Below are positions 1 through 11,500 of a stretch of 64,000 nt of DNA, piece after piece. The stretch is from Liriodendron chinense (lineage: Eukaryota > Streptophyta > Magnoliopsida > Magnoliales > Magnoliaceae). Positions within the stretch are counted from its first letter, which is position 1; each line of letters starts with the position of its first letter. The notes beneath the pieces were generated by a model that saw only the letters and a program-made list of their open reading frames with translations, was not told the origin of the DNA and did not search any database. The position numbers and the translations under genes were made by a program. The DNA lies in assembly GCA_003013855.2 (NCBI GenBank), contig ML058453.1:8053861-8117860 (forward strand). The letters are read 5' to 3'.

Positions 1-2577
1 TGGAAAAACTACTACTAATAAGGAGCACATTAGCGAGGCCATCACTTCCTTCTTTAGCAATTTGTTTTTAGGTGATAGATGGAACAAGCCGAGGTTGGAG
101 AATTTACAGTTTCGTCGTTTATCCTCCATTGATGCGACTTTTCTGGAAAGAGCAGTTTCAGAAGAAGAGGTTAAAGAGGCCCTTGGATCGATGCTTGGGG
201 ATAAAGCGCCGGGACCTGATGGGTTCCCTATTGTGTTCTTCCAGTGATATTGGAAGGTGGTGGGTAAAGACGTGGTTGACTTCATAATCGAGTTCACGAA
301 TCGTGGTCGGCTTTTGGTTGAGCTAGGGGCTTCATTCTTAGCCCTCATCCTTAAGAAGGAAGGAGCCGAGTAGTTGCAGGACTTTAGACCTATTAGCCTC
401 ATTGGGGGCCCTCATAGGATTTTGGCAAAAATACTTGCTAACAGTTTTCGGGATATTCTCTCCAAAGTAATATCGGAATCTCAGGGGCCTTTTGTTTTGG
501 GGCGTCAAATTCTGGATACCGCCTTTATCACTCATGAGTGCATCGATTCCAGATACCGTGAAAAGAAGAGTGGAGTGGTCTGCAAGTTAGATATTGAGAA
601 GGCTTATGATCATGTGGATTAGGACTTCTTAGACCACATGCTTGATAAACTGGGTTGTGGTTCGAAATGGAGAGCTTGGATCAAATCCTGCACTCAATCA
701 GCAATTTTCTCGGTGTTGGTGAATGGTTCGCCTAAGGGTTTCTTCAAAGCTTCTCGGGGACTTAGGCAGGGAGATCTGCTTTCGCTGTCTTTGTTTGTGG
801 TGGTCATGGAGGCTTTGAGCTTGATGTTGTTTAAAGGAGAGGAGACTGGGCTGTTTGCTGGTTTTAAGATTGCGGGTCTCCACAATTCTTTCAGTCACTT
901 GCAGTTTGCTGATGACATGCTTTTGTTCTGTGAGGCCAATCTAGAGGAAGTGATAAATTTGAGGAAGATTCTTGTTTGCTTTGAAGCGGTTTCAGGTTAG
1001 AAGATTAATGCGGCAAAATCAGAGATATTGGGCATCCATGTTGACAAAACGGATCTGCAAGCATTGTCAATGGCTTTTGGTTGTCGGTATGGGTCTTTCC
1101 CTTCAAAGTACCTTGGTTTGCCGTTATGTATTGGGAAGCCGGGTATTCATTTATGGGATAGGGTGATTGAGAAGATTGAGAGGAAGCTAGCCGCATGTTA
1201 GTGCAAATGCCTCTCGTTGGGAGGCCGTCTAACACTTATAAAGAGCGCTTTTTCTAATATGCCAGTCTATTTCATGTCTCTTTTCAGATGCCCGAGTTCA
1301 GTAGTGGAGAAGCTCGAGAAACTGAGGAGAAACTTCCTATGGAATGGTGCGAGGGAAGGGAGAAAATTCCATTTACTCAGGTGGGAAGAGGTATGTAGTG
1401 TGTACGCCTCCCAAGGAAGGGGGAGCTGGCCTGAAACCCCTGGCTACTATGAAGTTGACACTTTTGGGGAAATGGGTTTGGAGGTTCTGCGAAGAGAAAA
1501 ACAGCCCATGGAGGAAATTAATTGCAGCCAAATACGGGGTGCAGGATGGCGACTGGTATGTCAAAGCCTCTTCTGGATACAGATCGTCAGGAGCTTGGAA
1601 AGCAATTATGGCCATGCAGCAGAAGGTCAGCAATGGCATATCATTCAAAGTTGGAAAGGGATCTAGTGTTCGTTTTTGGGTTCATGTTTGGTGCAGGCCC
1701 CAATCGCTTCAACTCATGTTTCCTGTTATAGCTAGTCTTGCTTCAGACATATTTATTCGAGTCGGGGAGTGTTACTATGTGATGGGGGATTCGATTGTGT
1801 GGTCCCCCCGGTGTCGTAGAAACCTTACCAATGTCGAATTCCAAGAGTACGCAGATTTGATGGCCTTCTTGCAGGCGGTTCGGGTGGATTGGAGGGAAGA
1901 TGACATAATATACTGGTATTCTGACACTTCTGGAAAATTCTCGACTAGATCTCTTTACTCCTTCATTTCCTCTACTCCCACTCACACCGCTAGTCCCCAC
2001 CTGTTTCATCACTGGTTTTATGGGGCCCCTACTCGTGTTGCCGCTTTTGTATGGTTAGTAGCCCGTAAAAGAATCCTAACTATAGACAACCTCCAGCGTA
2101 GAGCGATGGTGCTTCCCAACATTTGTCTGATGTGCATGAGAAATGGGGAATCCATCGATCATCTTTTCATCCATTGCCCTTTTGCTAGGTTGGTTTGGGA
2201 CCATTTCCTTTCGGCTTTTCAGGTGTCTTGGGTTATGCCAAAAACTGTGGAAGAATTGTTATGGTCGTGGCATGGAGGAGTGGGTAAGGGGCGCAAAGCG
2301 ATATGGTGTTTGCTTATCATGGCAGTCTTTTGGGCTATTTGGGGAGCCAGGAACGGAAAATGCTTTAGGAATGTGGAAATGGGAGTGAAAGAGGTGATTT
2401 CTAATGTTGTAAGGTTGGTCAACGATTGGGCGGTTTATGTTAAAGCAAGCTCGATCGTTTAGGGATTTGCGTTTCTTTTCGGGTGTGTTTTTGTTTTGGG
2501 CTTTGTATTCTTTTCTTGCTTTGCGAGCTTCTTAATAAAATTTTAGTTACCTCTCAAAAAAAAAAAAAAAAAAAAAA
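1..2577 (+). mobile_element. L1-type LINE, 3' portion, degenerate
   Basis: The window opens inside a non-LTR retrotransposon. The reverse-transcriptase frame runs almost to 2462, a short 3' tail follows, and the element ends in a run of about 20 A at 2558-2577. No terminal repeats are visible, as expected for a LINE. Its 5' end lies outside the window. It is in the same orientation as RAD54 and lies just before that gene's first visible exon at 2969, so it sits in an early RAD54 intron. The remaining 2578-2968 is non-coding intron with no exon-like reading frame. Confidence 0.93.
2..2462 (+). pseudogene. LINE ORF2 remnant: reverse transcriptase plus C-terminal zinc-binding region
   Basis: One frame is readable from 2 to about 1400, interrupted by stops at 245, 371, 620, 998 and 1199. 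A frameshift near 1390-1410 then moves it into the frame that stays open to 2462. Landmarks in order are GDKAPGPDGFP (about 200-235), DFRPISL (about 380-400), a KLDIEKAYDHVD palm motif (about 585-620), RGLRQGD (about 757-777), the catalytic FADD box (about 907-918) and SLGGRLTLIKS (about 1210-1245). The last part holds a zf-RVT type region with CLMCMRNGESIDHLFIHC (about 2127-2180). This order is that of plant L1 ORF2 after the endonuclease domain. The copy cannot be active. The C-terminal part is better preserved than the reverse transcriptase. Confidence 0.93.
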
Positions 2578-2968
2578 TTCATAAAGGGGCCGGAACAGGT
2601 TTAAAAGAAGAGAGGGCATAACGGCCATTACAGTCCGTATCGTAACAGTAATGGTGGTGTCCGTTACAAGCATGGCCACTGTTGGATGTCACATTCATTT
2701 AATAGGTTGGAAGTTTTCTGCTGGGTGATTAAAACTCGTGGTCCAACTGGTTGGACCTGAAGCCTTCTACCCCGCGCATGCACTACAATAATTGCTGAAA
2801 TTTACAAATTTAGCAGCTGTCATGCATCACTAATGTTGGCACTGTCTGTGGGTGGTGGAGATTAGTTATACACTTGAATCTGTGAACACTGTAAACACGA
2901 ACTTTTTCCTGTTCTTTCACCGAGCAAACTGTATTTCTTTTACATGATTTTTCTTTGTGATTTGGCAG

Positions 2969-5557
2969 AGGGAACCTTGTCGTGAAAAGGCAACCTTTAC
3001 TTCCTCGAGTCCTCTCAGTGTCAGAAGCTGCGGCTGTTGCTCGAAAACCATTCAAGCCTCCGTGTTCAAATGGGTACATAGATCAGAATGGAGAGCTTGT
3101 CCGCCGCCTTTGGGCACGTAAGAGGTTTGTGCCCTGGGGCTCTTCGAGGCCAGCATTGGTTGCAATTAACAACCGGTTGAGTATTCCCACTGTTATTGAA
3201 AAAGATGGTTTGGAGGAGAGCGAGCCTCTGCCCCCTGGGGTTGAGCCACTGGTTTTGTGGCAGGCTGAGGAATCTGAAGAGGGTGGCGGGAGTTTGGCTC
3301 AGATAGTGGTAGATTCATTGCTCGTACGTTTCCTTCGTCCTCACCAAAGGTATTTATTACTCTCTCATTGCAAATTTTAAGCAGTGTTATGTGTACTCAA
3401 TGAAGTTTAGGTGCAGTTCCACTGATGCAGTTAGTAGTCTATTGCAAGGTCTTAAAATCAGAGGTATGCTGATATGAATGGCAAGGGGTGTTACTGTGTG
3501 ACTGTTATAGCTGTTATAGTGGTGTTTAGGAAAAGTAAGAGAAGAAAAAAGACAATTGAAAAAAAAAAAAAAAAAAAACTGAAGTGCCTGTTACATTGGC
3601 TGTTATAATGTTTTCGCAGTCTATTAACAAAGAGAAGTGCGTTTTCTAGCAAAGAACAGCCTTGCATGTAGATGTCTCCTCCTACAGTTACATAATGCAA
3701 CCATTTGGGGACTATACCATTTTAGCAGCCATTATGTTGTTTTTCCAAACCATGGTCTGTTATCTTATGGATATTTATGATCCCAACAGGTAATTTTGAC
3801 TAATGTACTTCAGTCTGTAATCTGTTATCATATCTGAGATATGGCTTGATGACTCTTTGGTCTTTCTTCGGACCTTTACCATCATTGATCATGGGCACAA
3901 CAATTAACAGAATCCACATTTACCTCCAACTCTCTCTGAATTTGTTGGTTTTTAGGCCAGCGGTATTTGTGTTTTTTCAAAATATGTAACTTTGACAGCA
4001 GACGCCTGTTGTTTATTATCTTTTTAAGTCACAACTGTGCATTATAAATTTTATTTTGTAACACTTATTTGTAGGGCTCATGTGGTGGCAATTTCTTGAC
4101 TTGTTGAAATCTGTTGTTTCCCAGTTTGTGCTTTTGCTTCCTGCTACAAGTCGTAGCTGATAAATTTCTCTGATGCCATGTGTATTTGGATGCTTCATGT
4201 TTCTGTAACCTCTTACCCTGATTATTTCAATTGCTAGGAAACTACATGCATAAGCATTCCATTCTAGCCATGTCTCCACTAACTTTTGTTGTTTATTTAT
4301 TTATGGTGGATAAGCTATAACCGAACAGGTGATCCTCACATTGTGATTGTTAATAATGCTTGATCTCCTTATTTGTCACTAACTACAACCTTTTACCTAA
4401 TAGGCTTATATCATTTCCAGAAGTAGATTCTCTAGCATGTTCATCAAACCTTTCTACAGTGAAGTTATCTGGCAGTTCCATTTCTGCATTTATCTTGCTC
4501 TCGTGATTAATGAACACACTGCTTTATCTTTTCATGCAGAGAAGGGGTGCAGTTTATGTTTGAATGTGTTTCTGGCCTATCCAGTTCTGCTGGAATTGCA
4601 GGATGCATTCTAGCGGATGATATGGGGTAAGCGTCCCATCAATTATAGAATTTCAAGGGGCACTATGCACTGTTTCATTCTGCTTCTGTTGTCTGTTGTC
4701 TGTTGTCATGTTCTTGGATCCTATGCTTAGCTTTTATGTGTGTAATTTGTGCAGTCTCGGAAAGACTTTACAGTCAATCACGCTGCTGTATACTCTTCTT
4801 CACCAGGGATTTGATGGAAAACCGATGGTTAAAAGGGCAATGATTGTCACCCCCACAAGCCTTGTCAGCAATTGGGAGTCTGAGATTAATAAATGGGTTG
4901 GGCGAAGAGTTCAGCTTATTTCTCTATGTGAAAGCACCCGAGCTGATGTTGTTTCTGGTGTTGATAGTTTCTTAACACCTTGCAGCCCTTTTCAGGCAAA
5001 TTTTTAATGCCTTATGTTGATCGTGCATTCCATTTGAATAGTTTGTGTGGAACTGTCTGCATTTCAATCTTTTAGATTTCTCTTAGGTGCTGATGATTGG
5101 AAGATTCCAGGTATTAATTATATCTTACGAGACATTTCGAATGCATTCAGCAAAGTTCGAGAAAAGTGGATGCTGTGACCTTCTCATATGTGATGAGGCT
5201 CATAGGCTGAAAAATGACGAGACATTAACAAATCGGGTATGTATGGGATACTTCTATTATTTCAATTAGTCATTGGAATACTCTTCACTATCTCATTAAG
5301 TTCACAAATGTGGATATGTATCAGGCACTGGCTGCTCTTCCGTGCAGCCGTCGTGTTTTATTGTCAGGAACCCCGATGCAGGTAATAGCTCATATTTCCT
5401 GCTCCTTGATGCGTCTCAGTATTGAAGCTCTTGCTACTTGTTGATTCATAGAGTTTTCTTTCTCTTGCAGAATGATTTGGAGGAGTTTTTTGCCATGGTT
5501 AACTTTACCAATCCTGGTGTATTGGGAGATGCAGCATATTTTCGTCGTTATTATGAA
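2969..5557 (+). CDS. RAD54: RAD54 exons 2969-5557: N-terminal region and ATPase lobe 1
   Basis: Six exons. The first begins after TTTGGCAG with one base completing a split Arg codon, then GNLVVKRQPLLPRVLSVSE and the basic stretch RKRFVPWGSS typical of plant RAD54, ending LRPHQ. The next two hold the Walker A motif, which intron 4627-4754 splits as ADDMG / LGKT. Then come TPTSLVSNWE (motif Ia), VLIISYETFRMH, the DEAH box in LLICDEAHRLKN (5111-5236), LSGTPMQ (5325-5381, motif III) and NDLEEFFAMVNFTNPG. Introns are short (74-129 bp) except 3350-4539 (1190 bp), where nothing beyond A/T runs is recognisable. Intron 4996-5110 appears to use a GC donor. Confidence 0.95.
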
Positions 5558-8500
5558 GTGAGTTGATGCATCCAGGCCACATATCACTTGTGTAAATCAA
5601 AGGAGGGCCAAAATGGACCCACCTTAACACGCATGTGATCCATCACTTGACATGCGTGTGATCCATCCCTTATGGAGGATCTGGTTGGACTTTGGTGTCC
5701 AGTAATCCAGTTGGACACATCTATTTAGGCTAGCCGATTGGACCATGGGGCCCACAAGTCCAATTGTATATCATTTATAAACTTGCATGCCAATCTGTTC
5801 TCTACCTTGGGGCTTGGACATTGATGCAAGTCTTAAAGATTGTATATAGCATAGAGTTATGTCTATACAACTCCATGATTGATATATGCAGAGTATAGAG
5901 TGTTCGAGTCTATGCCTCTGTGCTGGAAAGAGTGCGTTTCAACATTGAGGTCTTGGGTTTGAGCCCATACCTGTCAAAAAAGAAAAAAGCTTCATCTCCT
6001 TTTTATTTGCAAGTACAGATTTATTTTAAGTAGGCAGGTGATGTGGAACAATGAGAATTAAGCTTAGAATATTCTTGTGAAACATCAACAAACGTGCCTG
6101 CGAACGTTTTGCAGGATGGAATCGCCACTAGCCAAAATCTTAATCTAAAGCAGGCTAGAATCTGTATAGCCAAATAATTCAATTGTTTGGATTAGAGAGT
6201 TGATTGGATTGCTCCACTTATGGTCTAGTTATCGAAAGATCCCAAGCAAGTTATCGATTATGGAGAAGGAAGGTGTTGAGCACCTTCTCTGCTCACGCTT
6301 GCATGTGGTCTGAACTTAACGGAAATTAAGGTTTTAGGATTAAGCTGTAGGAAAAAATCCTACTCTAAAATAATAAAGTAACAAAAAGATAATATGGGAA
6401 AGAAAGAGTGTGTAGAGATGGTGGAAATGTAGCAACATAGTCTACATAAACTCCGTCTAGAGACTGTCTTCTTTTTCTCAACAGAGGATCTTGATTCTAG
6501 AGAGTAGGGAAGGAAAGAAGAAATCCCAAAATCCTCTATTGGCAATATTTAGAAGCCGTTTCTCAAAACCTGTAGGTTGAGGCACACTTCCTTGCCAGTT
6601 TGCACTGTAAAAAGATTTGAGGGGTCTTAGAACCTTGACACCATTCTCTTTTCTCAATGCTAATTACTCTTTCACCAGGTGGAATCCCCAAGAGATGGAC
6701 TTACGTTTTTTATAAAGCAAAGGGAGAGGGAACGAGGAAAGAGTGTAGAGAAGGCTTTAGAGTTCAAAGGACTTTTGCTTGGAAGCAATGGGTCTCATAG
6801 AGTTGGGAATGGTTTTTGGGCAATCTTTGGGACTTTGGAGGTTGCTTAGGTGTTGGGGACACTTGGCATTAACCCCTAAATAATGGGTACAAGGAAAGGG
6901 AATAATTGGATTTTTATTTTTATTTTTTTCTGGAGGTCAAAGGGGGTGGAGTCCCGCTAAAATTGCATTGGCAGCTTGTAGCAATTTCTGCTTGTGCTTG
7001 ACAACAAGCTGCTGACACGTGGCAGCTGAGATCCAATTTCTGCTACCCATTTTTGTGAAAAAAAAAACAAAAATGGGATGGAATCAGGTTGTGTTGCAAC
7101 CTGGTCCATCCCCTTTTCTAGTTGCGAGTTGAAATTTACAATCTTTTTGGCTTAAATTGGGCTTGGGTTGGGTTTGGTCTGGTCCTATGGATATGTATTG
7201 TGAAGTAGGAGTTGTGGAGCATGTCTCTTGGATCCAATCTGATCAGATGTTGTCTTAGGACTCCCAATGTTAGGCAGGGCCTCTACATTTATCTACAATT
7301 CTCTCTAGAATATTCTAGAGGTTACTCATAACCTATGTAAAGGCAAGATTGCTTTACACAGGGATATATAGATTGACTATTGCATTTGAGTGAAGACTTT
7401 TTTTCTTTTTTCAAAGGTTTCTGTCAATTGTGATTGTGAGCATATGTGGTGTGTGAATACTAGTTTATCATAGTTGGCTGTTGGTATCTACCAACAGTCC
7501 ATTATATTTGGGCTTTAATGTCAATCGTGTGGCTTAGTGGAGGGAGATTTGATCTCTAAATTGTTATGCATCCATCTTAATCCATTAAGGTTCTTTTTAT
7601 TTTTTGTTTCCCTTTCAATTTGCTACCTCATGGGTTGATTGGTTTCATTCTTTATCCATTTATCGTAATATTAAGAATGGCACATATACATTCATTCATG
7701 GCACCATTTTTTTCCTTTCTCTAAATAATATAAAGTGATGAGCCGAATTTCCTTTTGTTTTTTACTTGCATTTTATCTAACTGATAGAGTACAGATATTA
7801 CCTGGATCATGCTTTGGAGTCTGTACATGGGAAGAAAATGATTAAGGCACATCTGACGCAAATTAAGATACAGGCAACCAATCAACCTTTCTATTTTGAA
7901 GGGTCATAGATGCTGCATCTACAGGCAGCATCGGGCATCCTGACAGAAGCTATAACCTTACAGCCTTAACAAATGCAGAATTGGTCCAATAACATGTAAG
8001 GCATGCCTAAATACCAAATGAAAACCGAGAAGAAGCCAATAATCTCCCAGAGTTACTCCTTCATGGTTGTTGTAGAAAATAAACAGCATGTGCTTGCCAT
8101 GAGATTTGGCAAATCAAGAGAAGTGCTGGGCTCAATCTTTATTGTAAAGAAATCACCTCCCTACACCAGTGCAATCCCATGCCTGCTGGAGACCTAACAC
8201 CATAGCCATGCTAGGCCATACATCTAAGCAAAATCTGTTTAAACTTGTTTCCACTGAGTAATCGTCTCTTCAACCATGAATTTCACCAAATGTCATTGTA
8301 TTGCATGAAACTTGCCCCAGATTTTGAATTTTGAAGTGGAGTCTTAGTTGGTCTTTGGTTTCGTTGTCTTAGGGCCTGTTTGATAAAACTTAATTTCAGC
8401 ACTTATCAATGAACTGAGCTTTTCAGTGATTATCACTTAATCAGATCGTTTGGCAAATCCACTGAAAATTGGGATTTTCAGCACCTACCACTGAAAATAT

Positions 8501-11500
8501 GGGTGTTTTTTTCAACTACCCTCCCCTCACTTAATGTTGACATCTGAAGGCTAAGTGGTGGTGCATTAAAACTTTCTCCCACTTTTGACCATAATATCCC
8601 TAACTTGTTTTCAAAATGGCAATTTTACCCATGTTCTTCTCAAAAGGGGGTATACGTATCCCTTGCTCCCTCTCTCGTCAAAAGGCTGAAGAATGTAGGC
8701 GTTTCCCTGAAAAGGAGAGAAAAAAAATCAGTCAGGCATAAACTCAAACCGAACCACCTAAATTGTGTAGCAAAGTTTCACTAAAGTTCTAGGCCGATAA
8801 TTAGATTGGTTGGAAAATCCTATCCTCTGCTTTTTGGACACTTTTTTCTTTAATGAGACGAGTTTTGATATTTTCATTTCAACCGTCCAACTAATGTCAA
8901 ACAATCGGATATTCAAGTAATCAAATATGCATAGATTTTAGTTCATAATACATTCAAACTGATTAACATAATTTAGATGGTTCAATTTAAATTAATTTTA
9001 TGGCATTTATGCTTTTTGTATGTAACTTCTATTTGCATGCATATCATCCATCACACTGCCAAAAGATCAATTTTTTTTTCTCCTTTTTGTAATCATGTTG
9101 ATGCGGACATCAGGCCCTTTAGGGTTTATCAGCATAGGAGGCAAGTGACACCTATATCTTTATGGCTCGATGATGACGGGCCTGGATCATTCGTGACGAC
9201 TTGAGGACCATCGAAGACCTTACACATGTAGTTCGAGACATTTGAGAAGACCCCACCTTGGGAAGACATGTGTAAGTTGCTTGGAGGAGATGATCGGATC
9301 GTTAGTTCGTCATGGCCCACTTTTATCGTGCCATCATCTTAGGCCATCGGGCATCTTAGATTTGCGTTTATTAAATGCACTTTTACTTATTAGAGTTTTG
9401 GGTTAGTGTGTGCACGTTTTTTCGTGCGAATGTCTTTTTTTTTGAAATTTTGTTAGTAGGAGTATTTTGGTAATTATGTTAATTCCGAATTTTATAAGGG
9501 TGTTGCCCTAAACCTTTTCCTTATGCTATTGATTAATGAAAGAAAGCCTTTTTGGTGCCTCCTTGCTCTCTCTCTCTCTCTCTCAGTCTCTCTCTCTTTC
9601 TCTCTCTTGGAACTACATCTTCTTCTCCAATCCTCTTCTTCTCTTTTTTTCTTATGCCCCTCCAACATTCTTCTAAGGTAAGTTATTCTCCCTTCTTTCT
9701 CTACTTCTATTATCTCCATTATTTGAATCTTAAAATCTGAGAATTAACTCAAAACCCTAAATTCTTGAGTTTTTAAATCCCCAATCCTAGAAAATCCTTG
9801 ATCTCTCGGACTAGTGATTCCCATTGGGCATTTGGGTTATAACCATGCAAGATCGGGATGTTCCATTCCTCGCCGGATCCAACCTAAGCAATAATTGAAT
9901 TTCACACTCCGTGGTTGTGATGATGGCCCGCTCCATTGCATGCCTCTTTGTGGTTTTCTTAGTTTATGATGGTTGATGTTGAATTTTTAGATTATTATTG
10001 TCTTTTATTTCCGTTGGATTATATGTTCATGAGCATGCATCATAATTAAGGCGTCCTGCATCAAATTTGGTATCAGAGTTTGTATGGTTATCTTAGATCG
10101 AGTTATCAAATTAGGGTTTCAATTTAGGTCAGTTTTAGAAAAATTTTAGATTTAGAAAGTTTCCAAAAATAGAAAGTTTTCAGATTTGGAAAATTTCCAA
10201 ATTTAGGTCTTAGTGTCCAGATTTAGTGTTTTCCAGACTTAGAAAGTCTGATTTTCGAAATTTGCTATTTTTAGAAAATTTTCCATTTTTGGAAAGTTTT
10301 CAAATTAAAAATTTTCCTAAATTAGAAAATTCTGTTTTGGTGAGTCTAAGGTTAGAAAGTTTGTCAATTCATGCATCATCATAGGATTAAATTCATATCA
10401 TTCACATTGTAAGTCATCCAATCCATAGAGTCAAGTTTAGGAAGAACCTTGGACAAGTCCCCCGTTGTGTGCTCATTCGTTTTGGTCATGGTTTTGGATT
10501 ACGCATCACTACCATGAATCAGGATTAGATTATGGAGGCTTTAGCCGCCATATCTTGATGTCTGGACAACATTGAAAACCATTATAGAAAATCCTTACAG
10601 AATCTCAACGACAAATTAGAGGCATTCAACCAGACTAGTTCTGACTATGGAAAAGATGATCAACATTATGCCTTGGTGAACGACAAGTTGAATGGGTCCA
10701 AACATGATGTTTATGAAGGGGAAGAGTACATGTTTAACATCAGTAGTGAGGAAATGGAAGAAATTGAGGCATCACTCATCATCTTTAATAATGCAGAAGT
10801 GTGTGCTAGTGATGAAAAGGTCGAAGAGTTTGAGACCGCACTACTTCCAGGTGTCATGTATGATTTGATTGATGCAGTCTCCCAATCTACGTCTTTTACC
10901 GTGGTAAATACAAATGAAATTGAAGAAGAAACTAGTGAGGATATGATGGTAGACACCCATATGACTTGTGATATCCCATTAGATGATTTATGGGATAAAT
11001 TTTCACCCAAATGGGACATTCAGCACACATTCGATCTTGTCCCTGGATCAATCCTGTCGAGCTTTCCTCCATACCAGGTGAACCCCGTAGAAAATACAGA
11101 AATGCAGCGTCAATTTGATAAACTTCTCAGGGAAGAATTCAATAAGGAAAGTTTAAGTTGGAGTTTTGTTTTGTGTGCCAAGCCTGCCCTTTTCACTTTA
11201 AAAAAACATGGGATATGGTGCACATGTGGGCATATCCTGGCTGTCCATAAAGCTTCAGTAAAGTGTCACGTCATCTTGCGATGTATTCACTTCATGGTGG
11301 ATATGATGGTCAGAGTCCCTATTCCGCATCTTGATGATATTTTGGACATAATGGCTGATGCCAAGATCTACTCAAGACTTGGTATCAATAGTGTGTGTTT
11401 TCAAGTGTTGGGATACCTGAACATCATCCTTATTTATAACACTTATAATGAGAAATTATGTGTCACCCATGGGAAGTGTCATTTTGTTACAGTTTTTTAA

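Noticed and set aside
5885..5990. tRNA gene suggested by a B-box-like sequence
   Set aside because: No acceptor stem or anticodon arm can be drawn; a SINE head is more likely, and even that is tentative.
9492..9740. Frames on both strands around the CT repeat at 9567-9606
   Set aside because: They lie in the 5' LTR and are repeated in degraded form in the 3' LTR; simple-sequence translation.
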